From NCBI RefSeq assembly GCF_007713685.1, contig NZ_VMRJ01000007.1, positions 1 to 64,000 of the forward strand: DNA of 64,000 nucleotides. Direction: 5' to 3'. Within the stretch, counting starts at the first letter, position 1. Each line of letters starts with the position of its first letter. The notes beneath the pieces were generated by a model that was not told where the DNA came from, did no database searches, and saw nothing but the letters and a program-made list of their open reading frames with translations. The stretch comes from Hymenobacter setariae. GTDB taxonomy: Bacteria; Bacteroidota; Bacteroidia; Cytophagales; Hymenobacteraceae. Of the stretch, positions 17,401 through 24,592 are shown piece by piece. The position numbers and the translations under genes are program-made.

Positions 17401-17587
17401 CATCGCGCACGGTGCCCGAAACGGGCTGACCAGCAGCAGGCTGCACAGAAGTCAGCAAGTAGGCTGGCCGGGCGGCCAACGCCGCGCTAGGCGCAAAAAC
17501 GGCCGCACTCAGCCCTAGGGCCGCCAGAGCCACGGGGTACGAGTGAGGACTGAGAAGACGACGGCGAAGAAGTAGGGATGCAGCCAA
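14426..17587 (-). CDS. SusC/RagA family TonB-dependent transporter
   Basis: A 1053-residue outer-membrane transporter. It has an N-terminal signal segment, then a carboxypeptidase-regulatory-like domain (about 50-125, GTVRDAAGQPIPGVTVVLKGTSIGT), the plug (GNLAGVTVQQNSGDPTATASVVIRGAGSVNGEAPLYVVDGMPYYG) and the beta barrel ending in TFTVGLNMGI. There is no STN domain, so no direct anti-sigma signalling is expected. The start is a TTG at 17587 and is uncertain. It is the first gene of a minus-strand locus with SusD, a phosphodiesterase and an alkaline phosphatase. Confidence 0.93.
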   Translation of the reverse strand: MAASLLLRRRLLSPHSYPVALAALGLSAAVFAPSAALAARPAYLLTSVQPAAGQPVSGTVRDAAGQPIPGVTVVLKGTSIGTATDADGKFQLDAPADKAVVLMVSFVGYASQEVPYTGQGDLVITLKVAPQGLSDVVVIGYGTAKRDNLTTAVASLPNAEKQASRPITNVQDMLQGNLAGVTVQQNSGDPTATASVVIRGAGSVNGEAPLYVVDGMPYYGGPLNPNDIASITVLKDAAAAAIYGAQAASGVIVVTTKAGREGAPRVTIDTYQGWQSAYKLPQALNAAQQAAAYNQAADNDGRTRPDAHNATKNPWGQTTRTNWVDEIFRTGSMYNLNASVSGGSGTGHYLASFGYHDREGILIGTKLKRYTLRLKSDYDLGSKVTVGQNIYINQTTGQGANTSNSYSGAIINAIYMPSAAPVYNADGTYGGVTPMAPDPAFQFAGAYGDVYNPVALLRRPTITSPSLNLNGIGYLEYRPVAGLRLRSSFSLDLLRNNYKRFDPRIPEPGRSNTMNYLTQNQESRDKWIWDNQASYVKNFGKHVLDLTAVYSAQHTNYESSSIQVQNFDREDDWYQYLSNAKEATIRPGSGVYQDALTSAIGRLTYSYDDRYFVSGSIRRDRTSRLSTYNADYFPAISGAWKLSSESFIGNRVFQTLKLRASWGQIGNIQSVDYYAYNVPLVVGQAYLGANPGYLNGYYLNKQSNPSLKWERSETFDAGLDMSVLNDRLTFTVDYFQKYTRGLILPVAPNPSSGVGEGPTSNVGTVLNKGLELSLGYNGQAGDFKYQVNGNVTLLKNEVKDLDGYGSTFIAHGENVRTQLYPFRSTVGQPLYAYYLIQTAGIFKTTQEVADYKMADGKLIQPGAKPGDLKFKDANGDGKIDDNDRVYMGNALPKRTYGLTLSGQWKGFDISMLWQGVSGVKLFNAYKFSTYNAGLQGYNLDNRVLGAWTPDNTDATIPRLSLSDPNKNFSQPSDWFLEDGSYLRLKNLMVGYTLPAGLTSRVRNGSSLHLYLTVENLFTITKYTGMDPEVGNRGLDQGAYPVPRTFTVGLNMGI

Positions 17588-18196
17588 GGTGAGTTATAAA
17601 AGAGTGATAAAATCAGTGCAAACCCCCGTTTTTGGGCACAAGCGTACCGGCTGCTCCACTGGAGCAGGTAGCCAGAAACCCGTAGTAGCAAGGGCCGCCG
17701 ACCAGCCAGAGCCTAGGTCAGCGCGAGGGGAGAAATAGAGAGGAAACGTAGGGCATTAATCGCCAGCAAGTCTGTGGCTTTGTGCGATACAAAAGTCCGG
17801 CTAGGTTGTTGGCGTTATATTTTTCAAAGATTAAGTTTCCATTAAGGCGGAGCTTAGCAGTTATTTGGTGACTCGGGGTGTACCGTGGACCCTGCGGGTC
17901 CGCGTGTGAGTAGGCTGAGGAGCGAACGGCATGACGCATAGCTAAATCACTACTAAGCTCCACAAGGCGGGTTTTTGGCAGGACCAACCAACGTGCGGAC
18001 CCGCAGGGTCCACGGTACATCTCGGAAACATTCGCCCGTTGGTGCGGCTTTACCTTAATCCTGAACGGACAGATTGCCGAAGTTGCTTGCAACGCGGGCG
18101 CATTTTGCGTCATCATTGCCCTGCTGCGTGGCGTATCTTTGAACCCGTTTCGCCGAAAGCAGCTTCTTACTGCTTGCGTTTAGCTCGATTGACCCA
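17588..18196. other. Intergenic region between susC and clpX with repeat element
   Basis: About 600 bases between divergent genes. It holds a full family A inverted repeat (17880-18018). An AT-rich stretch near 17810-17850 is a plausible place for the susC promoter, but I see no clean TTTG-N19-TAnnTTTG match. Open frames on the minus strand here are antisense or repeat-derived and are not called. Confidence 0.6.
17880..18018. repeat. Inverted-repeat element, family A
   Basis: The left arm GTACCGTGGACCCTGCGGGT... (17880-17906) and its complement (17992-18018) match the arms at 10453-10541 almost exactly, but the central 85 bases are unrelated in sequence. The arms are therefore conserved while the centre is not. 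Confidence 0.85.
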
Positions 18197-19420
18197 ATGC
18201 CAGAAATAGCCTGCTCCTTTTGTAATAAGCCCAAGCGCGATGTCGCGGTGATGATTTCGGGCATTAATGCGCACATCTGCGAGAAGTGCGTAGCGCAGGC
18301 CCAGCATATTCTGAGCGAAGAAACCAAGCTGCAAGCCGAGGCGCGCCAGCCCAAGTTCAACCTCATCAAGCCCCGCGAAATCAAGCAACACCTCGACCAG
18401 TACGTGGTGGGCCAAGACGAAGCCAAGCGCGTGATGTCGGTGGCCGTGTACAACCACTACAAGCGCCTGATGCAGAAGCCCCAGCACGACGAAGTGGTGA
18501 TTGAGAAGTCGAATATCATCATGGTGGGCGAAACCGGCACCGGCAAAACCTTCCTGGCCAAAATGCTGGCGAAGATTCTGCAAGTGCCCTTCTGCATCGC
18601 CGATGCCACGGTGCTGACGGAGGCCGGCTACGTGGGCGAGGACGTTGAAAGCATCCTGACGCGCCTGCTGCAAGCCGCTGACTACAACCTCGAAGCCGCC
18701 GAGCGCGGCATCGTGTATATCGACGAGATTGACAAAATCGCCCGCAAGAGCGACAACCCCAGCATCACGCGCGACGTGAGCGGCGAGGGCGTGCAGCAAG
18801 CGCTGCTGAAGCTGCTCGAAGGCACCCACGTCAACGTGCCCCCGCAGGGCGGCCGCAAGCACCCCGACCAGAAAATGGTGTCGGTGAACACTGAAAATAT
18901 CCTCTTCATCTGCGGCGGCGCCTTCTCGGGCATCGACCGCATCATCAAGAGCCGCCTGAATACCAAGCCGATGGGCTTCTCCAAAACCAACCTAGAGGAG
19001 AACGTGGACACGCAGAACTTCCTGCGCTACGTGTCGGCTCAAGACATCAAGAGCTTCGGCCTCATCCCCGAGCTTATCGGCCGCCTGCCCGTTCTCACGC
19101 ACCTCAACCCGCTCGACCGGACGACGCTGCGTATGATTCTGACCGAGCCTAAAAACTCGCTCGTGCGCCAGTACAAGCGCCTGTTCAACATGGAGAACAT
19201 CCACCTCGATTTCACGGAGGAAGCGCTCGAATACATCGTGGAAAAAGCCGACGAGTACCGCCTAGGTGCCCGCGGCCTGCGCTCCATCTGCGAGAGCATC
19301 ATGACCGACGCCATGTTCGAGATGCCCTCCGAGGTAGGCACAGGCGAGTTGATGATTACCGAGACTTACGCGCGCAGCAAGTTCGAGAAGTCGCCGTTGC
19401 GGCTGATGCGGGCGGCGTAA
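18197..19420 (+). CDS. clpX: ATP-dependent Clp protease ATP-binding subunit ClpX
   Basis: A 407-residue AAA+ unfoldase that feeds ClpP. It has an N-terminal zinc-binding domain with Cys6, Cys9, Cys28 and Cys31, Walker A GETGTGKT (111-118), the pore loop GYVG in EAGYVGEDVE, Walker B IVYIDEIDKIA, and RKH loop GGRKHPDQK. Lengths and motifs are complete. It is separated from clpP by the phosphate-type SusCD locus. A bidirectional terminator follows. Confidence 0.97.
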   Translation: MPEIACSFCNKPKRDVAVMISGINAHICEKCVAQAQHILSEETKLQAEARQPKFNLIKPREIKQHLDQYVVGQDEAKRVMSVAVYNHYKRLMQKPQHDEVVIEKSNIIMVGETGTGKTFLAKMLAKILQVPFCIADATVLTEAGYVGEDVESILTRLLQAADYNLEAAERGIVYIDEIDKIARKSDNPSITRDVSGEGVQQALLKLLEGTHVNVPPQGGRKHPDQKMVSVNTENILFICGGAFSGIDRIIKSRLNTKPMGFSKTNLEENVDTQNFLRYVSAQDIKSFGLIPELIGRLPVLTHLNPLDRTTLRMILTEPKNSLVRQYKRLFNMENIHLDFTEEALEYIVEKADEYRLGARGLRSICESIMTDAMFEMPSEVGTGELMITETYARSKFEKSPLRLMRAA

Positions 19421-19437
19421 GCTGCACATTACTGATA

Positions 19438-19473
19438 ATAAAAAAGGCTCGCATTAGCGAGCCTTTTTTATTG
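19438..19473. terminator. Bidirectional terminator after clpX
   Basis: Stem AAAAAAGGCTCGC, loop ATTA, GCGAGCCTTTTTT, with A and T tracts on either side. Confidence 0.85.
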
Positions 19474-19508
19474 CTATGGTATTGGTGAACTGCTCGTCGG
19501 TCGGTGGA

Positions 19509-19622
19509 CCCCACCCCCGGCCCCTCCCCTCCGGGAGAGGGGAGCCGACCGCAAACAGACGCTAGCGGACGTAGCCAGTCGTCAGGCTCCCCTCTCCCGG
19601 AGGGGAGGGGCCGGGGGTGGGG
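19509..19622. repeat. Inverted-repeat element, family B
   Basis: Arms of about 38 bp beginning CCCCACCCCCGGCCCCTCCC pair fully with 19585-19622. The centre (about 38 bases) differs from the centre of the copy at 14302-14418. It lies between the convergent clpX and the PorE-like gene. Confidence 0.85.
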
Positions 19623-19661
19623 TAACACGTTAGAGCGGAACCTAAGAATCACCCTAGGCGA

Positions 19662-21734
19662 TTACTTCCCCGTCACCTTAAACTCGGTACGGCGGTTGAG
19701 CTGGCGGCCGAGCTTGGTATCATTAGGGGCTACGGGGCGGGTGTCGCCGTAGCCAGCGGCGGATAGGCGGTCAGCGGCGATGCCGTGCTGCGTGAGGTAC
19801 GTTACCACGGCCTGGGCGCGGCGCTGGCTCAAGTCCTGGTTGGCGGCGGGCTTGCCCACATTGTCGGTGTGGCCGGCCATTTCTAGCTTGATGGTGGGCT
19901 GGTCGGTGAGCAACTTTTGCAGGCGCTCTAGCTCAGCGGTGCTTTCGGGACGCAGGATGGCTTTGCCGGTATCGAAGAAGATATTACTCAGCACAATAAT
20001 TACCCCGACTTCCAACTTCTTGAGCGGAATGTCTTTCGTTACCTCAGCGTATGCCGCATCGGTGGGCAGGTCGAAGTTTTCGGAGTGAAACAGGTAGCCA
20101 TCTTGCCGCACCACGATGCCGTAGTTGGTGCCCGAGGGCAAACTCACGAGGTAGCGGCCCGAGGTAGCGTTGCTGTGAAAGGTGGCGATGCTCTGGCCGG
20201 TCTTATTGTCAATTAGGTCGATAAGGGCTTCGACCGGCATCTTGGTCACATCGTCGGTCACGGTGCCTTTCAGGATGGTGACCTGCGCCGTGGCCACGGC
20301 TACTGGCGGCGCCAGCACCGTTTGGGTTACCGGGGCCAGCCGCGACGCCAGCAACTGGTTCTCTTCGCTGAGCAGGGGCGGCTTTTCGGGACCTAGGAAG
20401 GTGATGCGGTAAATGTCTTTACCGCCTAGCCCGCCTGGCCGGTCGCTGGCGTAGTAGCCGTGCCGCCCCGAGGCTGAGGCCACAAAAAACACGTCATCGT
20501 CGGGCGTATTAATGGGCCAGCCCAGGTTTTCGGGCTCGCTCCACTTGCCATTCTGGTACACCGACTTGAAGATGTCGTAGCCGCCCATCGAGTTGTGGCC
20601 TTCCGAGGAGAAGTAGAGCGTCTTGCCATCGGGCATGATGAACACGGCCTCCTCGCCGTAGGGCGTGTTGATAATTGGCCCTAGGTTCTCGGCGGGCTTG
20701 TTACCGGCTAGTTCTACCTTATAGATATCGTGACCACCGCGCCCGCCCTCAGGCTTATCGCTCACGAAGTAGAGGTAGCGCCCATCGGGCGAGTACGCGG
20801 CCGACGACTCGTGGTACTTCGAGTTGATGCGGCTGCCCAGGCCCTTGGGCTTGTCCCAGGTAATGCCGCGCAGGTTCGATTCGAGCAGGTCGCCGCCGCT
20901 CTCGTCGGCGTACACGAGCAGGCGCTGGCCGTCGGGCGCGAGGCCTACGGTCGCATCGTGGTTTTTGGTGTTCACGGGGGCTCCTAGGTTAGCGGCGGAG
21001 GTCCACTTCTTGCCTTGCCACGACGCTTGGTACACATCCTCGAAGTAGCTGTCGCTCAACGGGTCCTTGGCCGCATTGGCCGTATTGGGCCGCCGCGACG
21101 TGAAGAGTATCGTCGTCTCATCGGCCGCCACTACGGGGCCATAGTCGGAGTAAGCCGAGTTGATTTCAGGGCCGGCGTTGTCGATAAACACGCGGGCGGG
21201 ATGCTTTTGCAGCTCCATCCCATTGCGGCACTCCCGGATGCGACGCGCTAGGTCCTCGGCCGTCACGGTGAGAGCACCATCGGCAGCCTTGCTGCCGCCC
21301 ATCGGCGCGCTCTGCTGGTACTCTTTGATAGCGGCGGCCCATTTGGCATTCAGATGCAGCGCCTGGCCCATCAGGTAATGCGTGCGCGCATCGTTGGTCG
21401 GCTCTAGCTTCTGGGCCTTTTGCAAGTAGGTCAGCGCGGCCGCCTTGGTGCCCGAGTGCAGGTAGCACTCCCCTATTTTGGCATTCAACTCAGCATTGTC
21501 AGGGTTGAATTCTTGGGCGGCTAGGTAGTGCGGCAGCGCCACCAAGTAGCGCGCCGGGTCGGCCAGGTAGGCCTCATCGCCCGTCTTCAGTTCGCGTTGC
21601 GCTTCCTTCAGCCCGTCCTTATTTTCCCTAAATTGCTCTTTGGTAAACTGGATGCTCTGTGCGGCGCCAGGCAGGCTGGCGGCTAGTAGTAAAGTCAGCG
21701 GCAACCCGCGTAGCAGAGACGTATAAGTAGGCAT
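19662..21734 (-). CDS. PorE-like OmpA family protein (TPR, PD40 propeller, CRD, OmpA)
   Basis: A 690-residue envelope protein. In order it has a signal peptide (1-25, LPGAAQS), TPR repeats (about 30-160), a PD40/WD40-like beta propeller (about 190-440, repeats such as SPDGRYLYFVSDKPEGGRGG and MPDGKTLYFSSEGHNSMGG), a carboxypeptidase-regulatory-like domain (about 475-560), and a C-terminal OmpA peptidoglycan-binding domain (FFDTGKAILRPES, GHTDNVG, LSQRRAQAV). This is the architecture of PorE, which anchors the type IX secretion system to peptidoglycan. PorE is a lipoprotein, but no lipobox cysteine is visible here, so it may be a paralogue. Confidence 0.85.
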   Translation of the reverse strand: MPTYTSLLRGLPLTLLLAASLPGAAQSIQFTKEQFRENKDGLKEAQRELKTGDEAYLADPARYLVALPHYLAAQEFNPDNAELNAKIGECYLHSGTKAAALTYLQKAQKLEPTNDARTHYLMGQALHLNAKWAAAIKEYQQSAPMGGSKAADGALTVTAEDLARRIRECRNGMELQKHPARVFIDNAGPEINSAYSDYGPVVAADETTILFTSRRPNTANAAKDPLSDSYFEDVYQASWQGKKWTSAANLGAPVNTKNHDATVGLAPDGQRLLVYADESGGDLLESNLRGITWDKPKGLGSRINSKYHESSAAYSPDGRYLYFVSDKPEGGRGGHDIYKVELAGNKPAENLGPIINTPYGEEAVFIMPDGKTLYFSSEGHNSMGGYDIFKSVYQNGKWSEPENLGWPINTPDDDVFFVASASGRHGYYASDRPGGLGGKDIYRITFLGPEKPPLLSEENQLLASRLAPVTQTVLAPPVAVATAQVTILKGTVTDDVTKMPVEALIDLIDNKTGQSIATFHSNATSGRYLVSLPSGTNYGIVVRQDGYLFHSENFDLPTDAAYAEVTKDIPLKKLEVGVIIVLSNIFFDTGKAILRPESTAELERLQKLLTDQPTIKLEMAGHTDNVGKPAANQDLSQRRAQAVVTYLTQHGIAADRLSAAGYGDTRPVAPNDTKLGRQLNRRTEFKVTGK

Positions 21735-21794
21735 AAATCAAATAACTGTACTATAGATAATCACTAGCAGTCTGAGAGTTGAAACGTTACACGC

Positions 21795-21876
21795 TTGTCA
21801 TTGCGAGTGCAGTGAAGCAAGTGCATTCAGTACAAGCCGTGCAGGTACGCTTGCTTCGCTACGCTCGCAATGACAA
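21795..21876. repeat. Inverted-repeat element, family C variant
   Basis: TTGTCATTGCGAGTGCAGTG (left) and CTACGCTCGCAATGACAA (right) form long, slightly imperfect arms. It is related in layout to the TGTCATGCTG elements at 50044, 56598 and 62991. It lies between the TPR gene and the PorE-like gene. Confidence 0.75.
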
Positions 21877-21887
21877 TTGGACATTAA

Positions 21888-22991
21888 CTACTCTTTAGCA
21901 GTAGCGTCTTCGGCAGCCTCGCCGGTGCAGCCTGCGGCAGCAGCATAGCGATTGCCAACCAAGAGACCTAGGGACGCAGCCCGGCGCCAGTCCTGGCAGG
22001 CCTCGTCGGCTTGGCGCAGCATTTCGCGGGCGTGGCCCCGGTTGAGGTAGGCCTCGGCGTATTTGGGGTTGAGGCGAATGGCCTCGGTGGCATCGGCGTT
22101 GGCCTTGGCGTACTGCTCCAGCTTTAGCTCGGCGGCGGCGCGGTTGTTCCAAGCGTAGGCGTATTTGGCATCGAGGGCGATGGCTTGGCCAAAATCAGCA
22201 GCGGCGCCCGCGTAATCCTTGTTGTCGAAGCGCGTATTGCCCCGATTACTGAATGCCAAAGCATTATCGGTTTTTTGCGCCAGATACGTGTCATAATCGC
22301 GCAGCGCAGCGGCGAGCTGACCGGCGCGCCGCTCGGCGGCCGCCCGGTTGAGCAGCGCTGGCAGCAGCGTCGGCTGCAACCGCAGAGCCCGCGAGTAGTC
22401 GGGAACGGCGGCCGCGAAGTTGCCTAAGCGCAGGTTGGCGCTGGCCCGGTCGTGGTAGGCGTAGGCATAGGTCGAATCGGCTTTTACGGCCCCGCTGAAA
22501 TCGTCGTGCGCGGCTTGGTATTCGCTGTGCTCGAAGCGCAGCACGCCGCGATTGTACCAAGCGGGCGCGTAAGTTGGGTTGGCCTTGAGGGCAGCGCCGT
22601 AGTCGGTTTCCGCTTCGGCGAGTTGGCCGGTGGCCTCTCGGGCCTGGCCACGTCCAAAGTAGGCGGCGTAGGCACTGGGCTCCAGCTTCAGCGCTTGGTC
22701 GTAGTCACTTACGGCGGCGGGGTATTCTTTCAGGGCCAAGCGCGTAGCTGCCCGGTTGGCGTAGGCAGCGGCAAAATCGGGCTTGGCGGCCAGTGCTTGG
22801 TCGAAGCTGGTGAGTGCCGCTGAGTAATTATGGTTGTTGAAGCTAGCTAGCCCGGCGTTGTAAGCCTTTTCGGCCACTTGCCGGCCCGGCAACGTACTGG
22901 CTCGCACGCTATCAACTTGAGCCAACGCTGGGGCTGCCTTCAACAGCAAAAGGGCCCCTAGGCCACACAGAAACGTAGTAGCTCGTAGCAT
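21888..22991 (-). CDS. Secreted TPR-repeat protein
   Basis: A 367-residue protein: signal peptide (MLRATTFLCGLGALLLLKAA, cleaved near ALAQ), then about nine tandem 34-residue TPR units such as ALTSFDQALAAKPDFAAAYANRAATRLALKEY. TPR arrays make protein-binding solenoids, and the partner is unknown. The ATG at 22991 is chosen over a TTG three codons upstream. It has the same direction as the PorE-like gene, with a family C repeat between them, so both may act in the cell envelope. Confidence 0.88.
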   Translation of the reverse strand: MLRATTFLCGLGALLLLKAAPALAQVDSVRASTLPGRQVAEKAYNAGLASFNNHNYSAALTSFDQALAAKPDFAAAYANRAATRLALKEYPAAVSDYDQALKLEPSAYAAYFGRGQAREATGQLAEAETDYGAALKANPTYAPAWYNRGVLRFEHSEYQAAHDDFSGAVKADSTYAYAYHDRASANLRLGNFAAAVPDYSRALRLQPTLLPALLNRAAAERRAGQLAAALRDYDTYLAQKTDNALAFSNRGNTRFDNKDYAGAAADFGQAIALDAKYAYAWNNRAAAELKLEQYAKANADATEAIRLNPKYAEAYLNRGHAREMLRQADEACQDWRRAASLGLLVGNRYAAAAGCTGEAAEDATAKE

Positions 22992-23202
22992 AAAGTACAA
23001 TTATTTAACATTGATTATTTTATAAGACCCTCTAACCTCAGAATAGCTAAGCATTTTCTATTTGTGCGCTAATGTAATAAATACAAAGTATTTATTACGC
23101 CACAGCGTAATTATCGGCAGGTAGCCAGAGCGGCTACAGCTTAGCGGCACATTCATTTTATTATTAAAATAGTATAAATAATTCTGATTTAGGCTTAACT
23201 AA

Positions 23203-23236
23203 AAACTGCCTGGTACCACACGGCGCCAGGCAGTTT
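23203..23236 (-). terminator. Terminator after the MobB-MobA fusion gene
   Basis: Stem AAACTGCCTGG / CCAGGCAGTTT, with the T tract on the minus strand. A small GCGGA/TCCGC hairpin at 23253-23270 precedes it and may be a remnant of a family A arm. Confidence 0.65.
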
Positions 23237-23285
23237 CATCTTGCTTGCATTTGCGGACTAAAATTCCGCGCTACGGGGTGCTAGG

Positions 23286-24464
23286 CTATAATTTACCGCT
23301 TAGCTCTTGCTGAGCGGTATCGCGCTCGGCGGGCGTATTCACGTTGCGCAGCACGTCGCTAGCGGGCGTGGGTAGTACTTCCACATCGCTGTTAATAAGC
23401 ATCTTGCGGGGGCAGGAGTAGCCTAGGCCCAGAAATCGCAGCAGCTCAGGGTAAGCGCGCGGCTCGAAAATGGTGATGAGCGGCTCGGGAAAATCATTGC
23501 TGGGGCTGCGGAAGGCGGTGGCCAGGCGGCTGGACTGGCGGCCGGCTACCAGCTGGCGCAACGCATCGGCGGTCATGAAGGGCAGGTCGCAGGCCAGCAC
23601 GAGCCAGGCAGCGTTGGGGTCCTTGCGGAAGGCCGACAGAATGCCGCCTAGCGGCCCTAGGCCTAGAAAGGTATCGGGTAAAGGTTCAAGGCCAGCGGGC
23701 ATTTCGGCCGCCTGCTCGGCCCGGCACGACACGAAGACATCCTGGCAGACTTCGGCCAGCAGGGCGGCGGCTACTTCGCGCTGCTCGCGGCCATCGGGGC
23801 CGTAGCTGAGGCGGCCTTTGTCGGTTTGCATGCGCTGGCTGAGACCACCGGCCAGCACCAAGCCGCGCAGAGGCGCCTGACGGGTGCCGAGCCACTGCTG
23901 CACCCAGGTGGCCAAGCCAGCTGCATCGGCCGCGGCAAACTGCGGAAGCTGGGCGTGGTGCGGCAGGTGCGCTTGCAGGTACTCGGGTAGCTCGGTCACA
24001 CCGTCGGCCAATACGAAGGCTACCACATCGGTGAGCTTGTCGAGCTTGTGCGCCAAGGTCTTGCGCGGGTCAATCATCACAACTTGGTGGCGGGCGCGGA
24101 AGTGGTTGCCATTCACCAGCACGAGGTCGGTGCCCGAGAGCAAGTCTGGTTGCGAGAAGCGGTCAAGCGCCCGGCGCTCATCGCGGCGGCGAAAATGGAT
24201 TTTGTCAGTTACTTCCACGGCCGCGCCGGCTTGCAGCAACGGGCTTAGGGTGGCGGTTTCGTCGGCATCGCCGCTGGCGTGGTCGGCATCGACGTAGCCC
24301 ACGCGGTGCCCGGCCGGGGCCAGTGTGGCCGTGAGGCGGGCGGCTAGCTTTTGGATATCGCCGCAGGGCGCGCCCAAGAAAGCCAGTTCGTGGCGGGCAA
24401 ATTCGCCTAGGTCGGGGCGCGTAAGGTCGGCGTGCTTGGTACGGGGCGGGGTCGTAGGATTCAT
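23286..24464 (-). CDS. MobB-MobA fusion, molybdenum cofactor guanylyltransferase
   Basis: A 392-residue fusion. Residues 1-195 resemble MobB (P-loop family) and 196-392 MobA, which attaches GMP to molybdopterin. The MobA half has the nucleotide-binding signature LAGGLSQRMQTDKG (204-217) and VLACDLPFMTADAL. In the MobB half the expected Walker A loop reads GAPCGDIQK, which lacks the GxxxxGK[S/T] lysine and serine, so that half probably no longer binds nucleotide. The ATG at 24464 is preferred over an earlier in-frame start because the extra residues would be read from a repeat element. It is divergent from moeA. Confidence 0.85.
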   Translation of the reverse strand: MNPTTPPRTKHADLTRPDLGEFARHELAFLGAPCGDIQKLAARLTATLAPAGHRVGYVDADHASGDADETATLSPLLQAGAAVEVTDKIHFRRRDERRALDRFSQPDLLSGTDLVLVNGNHFRARHQVVMIDPRKTLAHKLDKLTDVVAFVLADGVTELPEYLQAHLPHHAQLPQFAAADAAGLATWVQQWLGTRQAPLRGLVLAGGLSQRMQTDKGRLSYGPDGREQREVAAALLAEVCQDVFVSCRAEQAAEMPAGLEPLPDTFLGLGPLGGILSAFRKDPNAAWLVLACDLPFMTADALRQLVAGRQSSRLATAFRSPSNDFPEPLITIFEPRAYPELLRFLGLGYSCPRKMLINSDVEVLPTPASDVLRNVNTPAERDTAQQELSGKL

Positions 24465-24479
24465 AAAGCTGTAACAGTG

Positions 24480-24572
24480 TAGCGCGAACTTTGTAGTTCG
24501 CGTAAGCAAGCAGGCGGTTGCGTCTGGCAGCAACTCGCTTATTCTCTTACGCGAACTATACAGTTCGCGCTA
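24480..24572. repeat. Inverted-repeat element between mobBA and moeA (family A-like)
   Basis: TAGCGCGAACTTTGTAGTTC to CGTAAG (24480-24506) pairs with CTTACGCGAACTATACAGTT to CGCGCTA (24546-24572). Each arm holds its own GCGAACT/AGTTCGC mini-palindrome, the same layout as family A with a different sequence. It occupies most of the divergent promoter region. Confidence 0.8.
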
Positions 24573-24592
24573 CTTCGCGCCCTCCTTCACCC

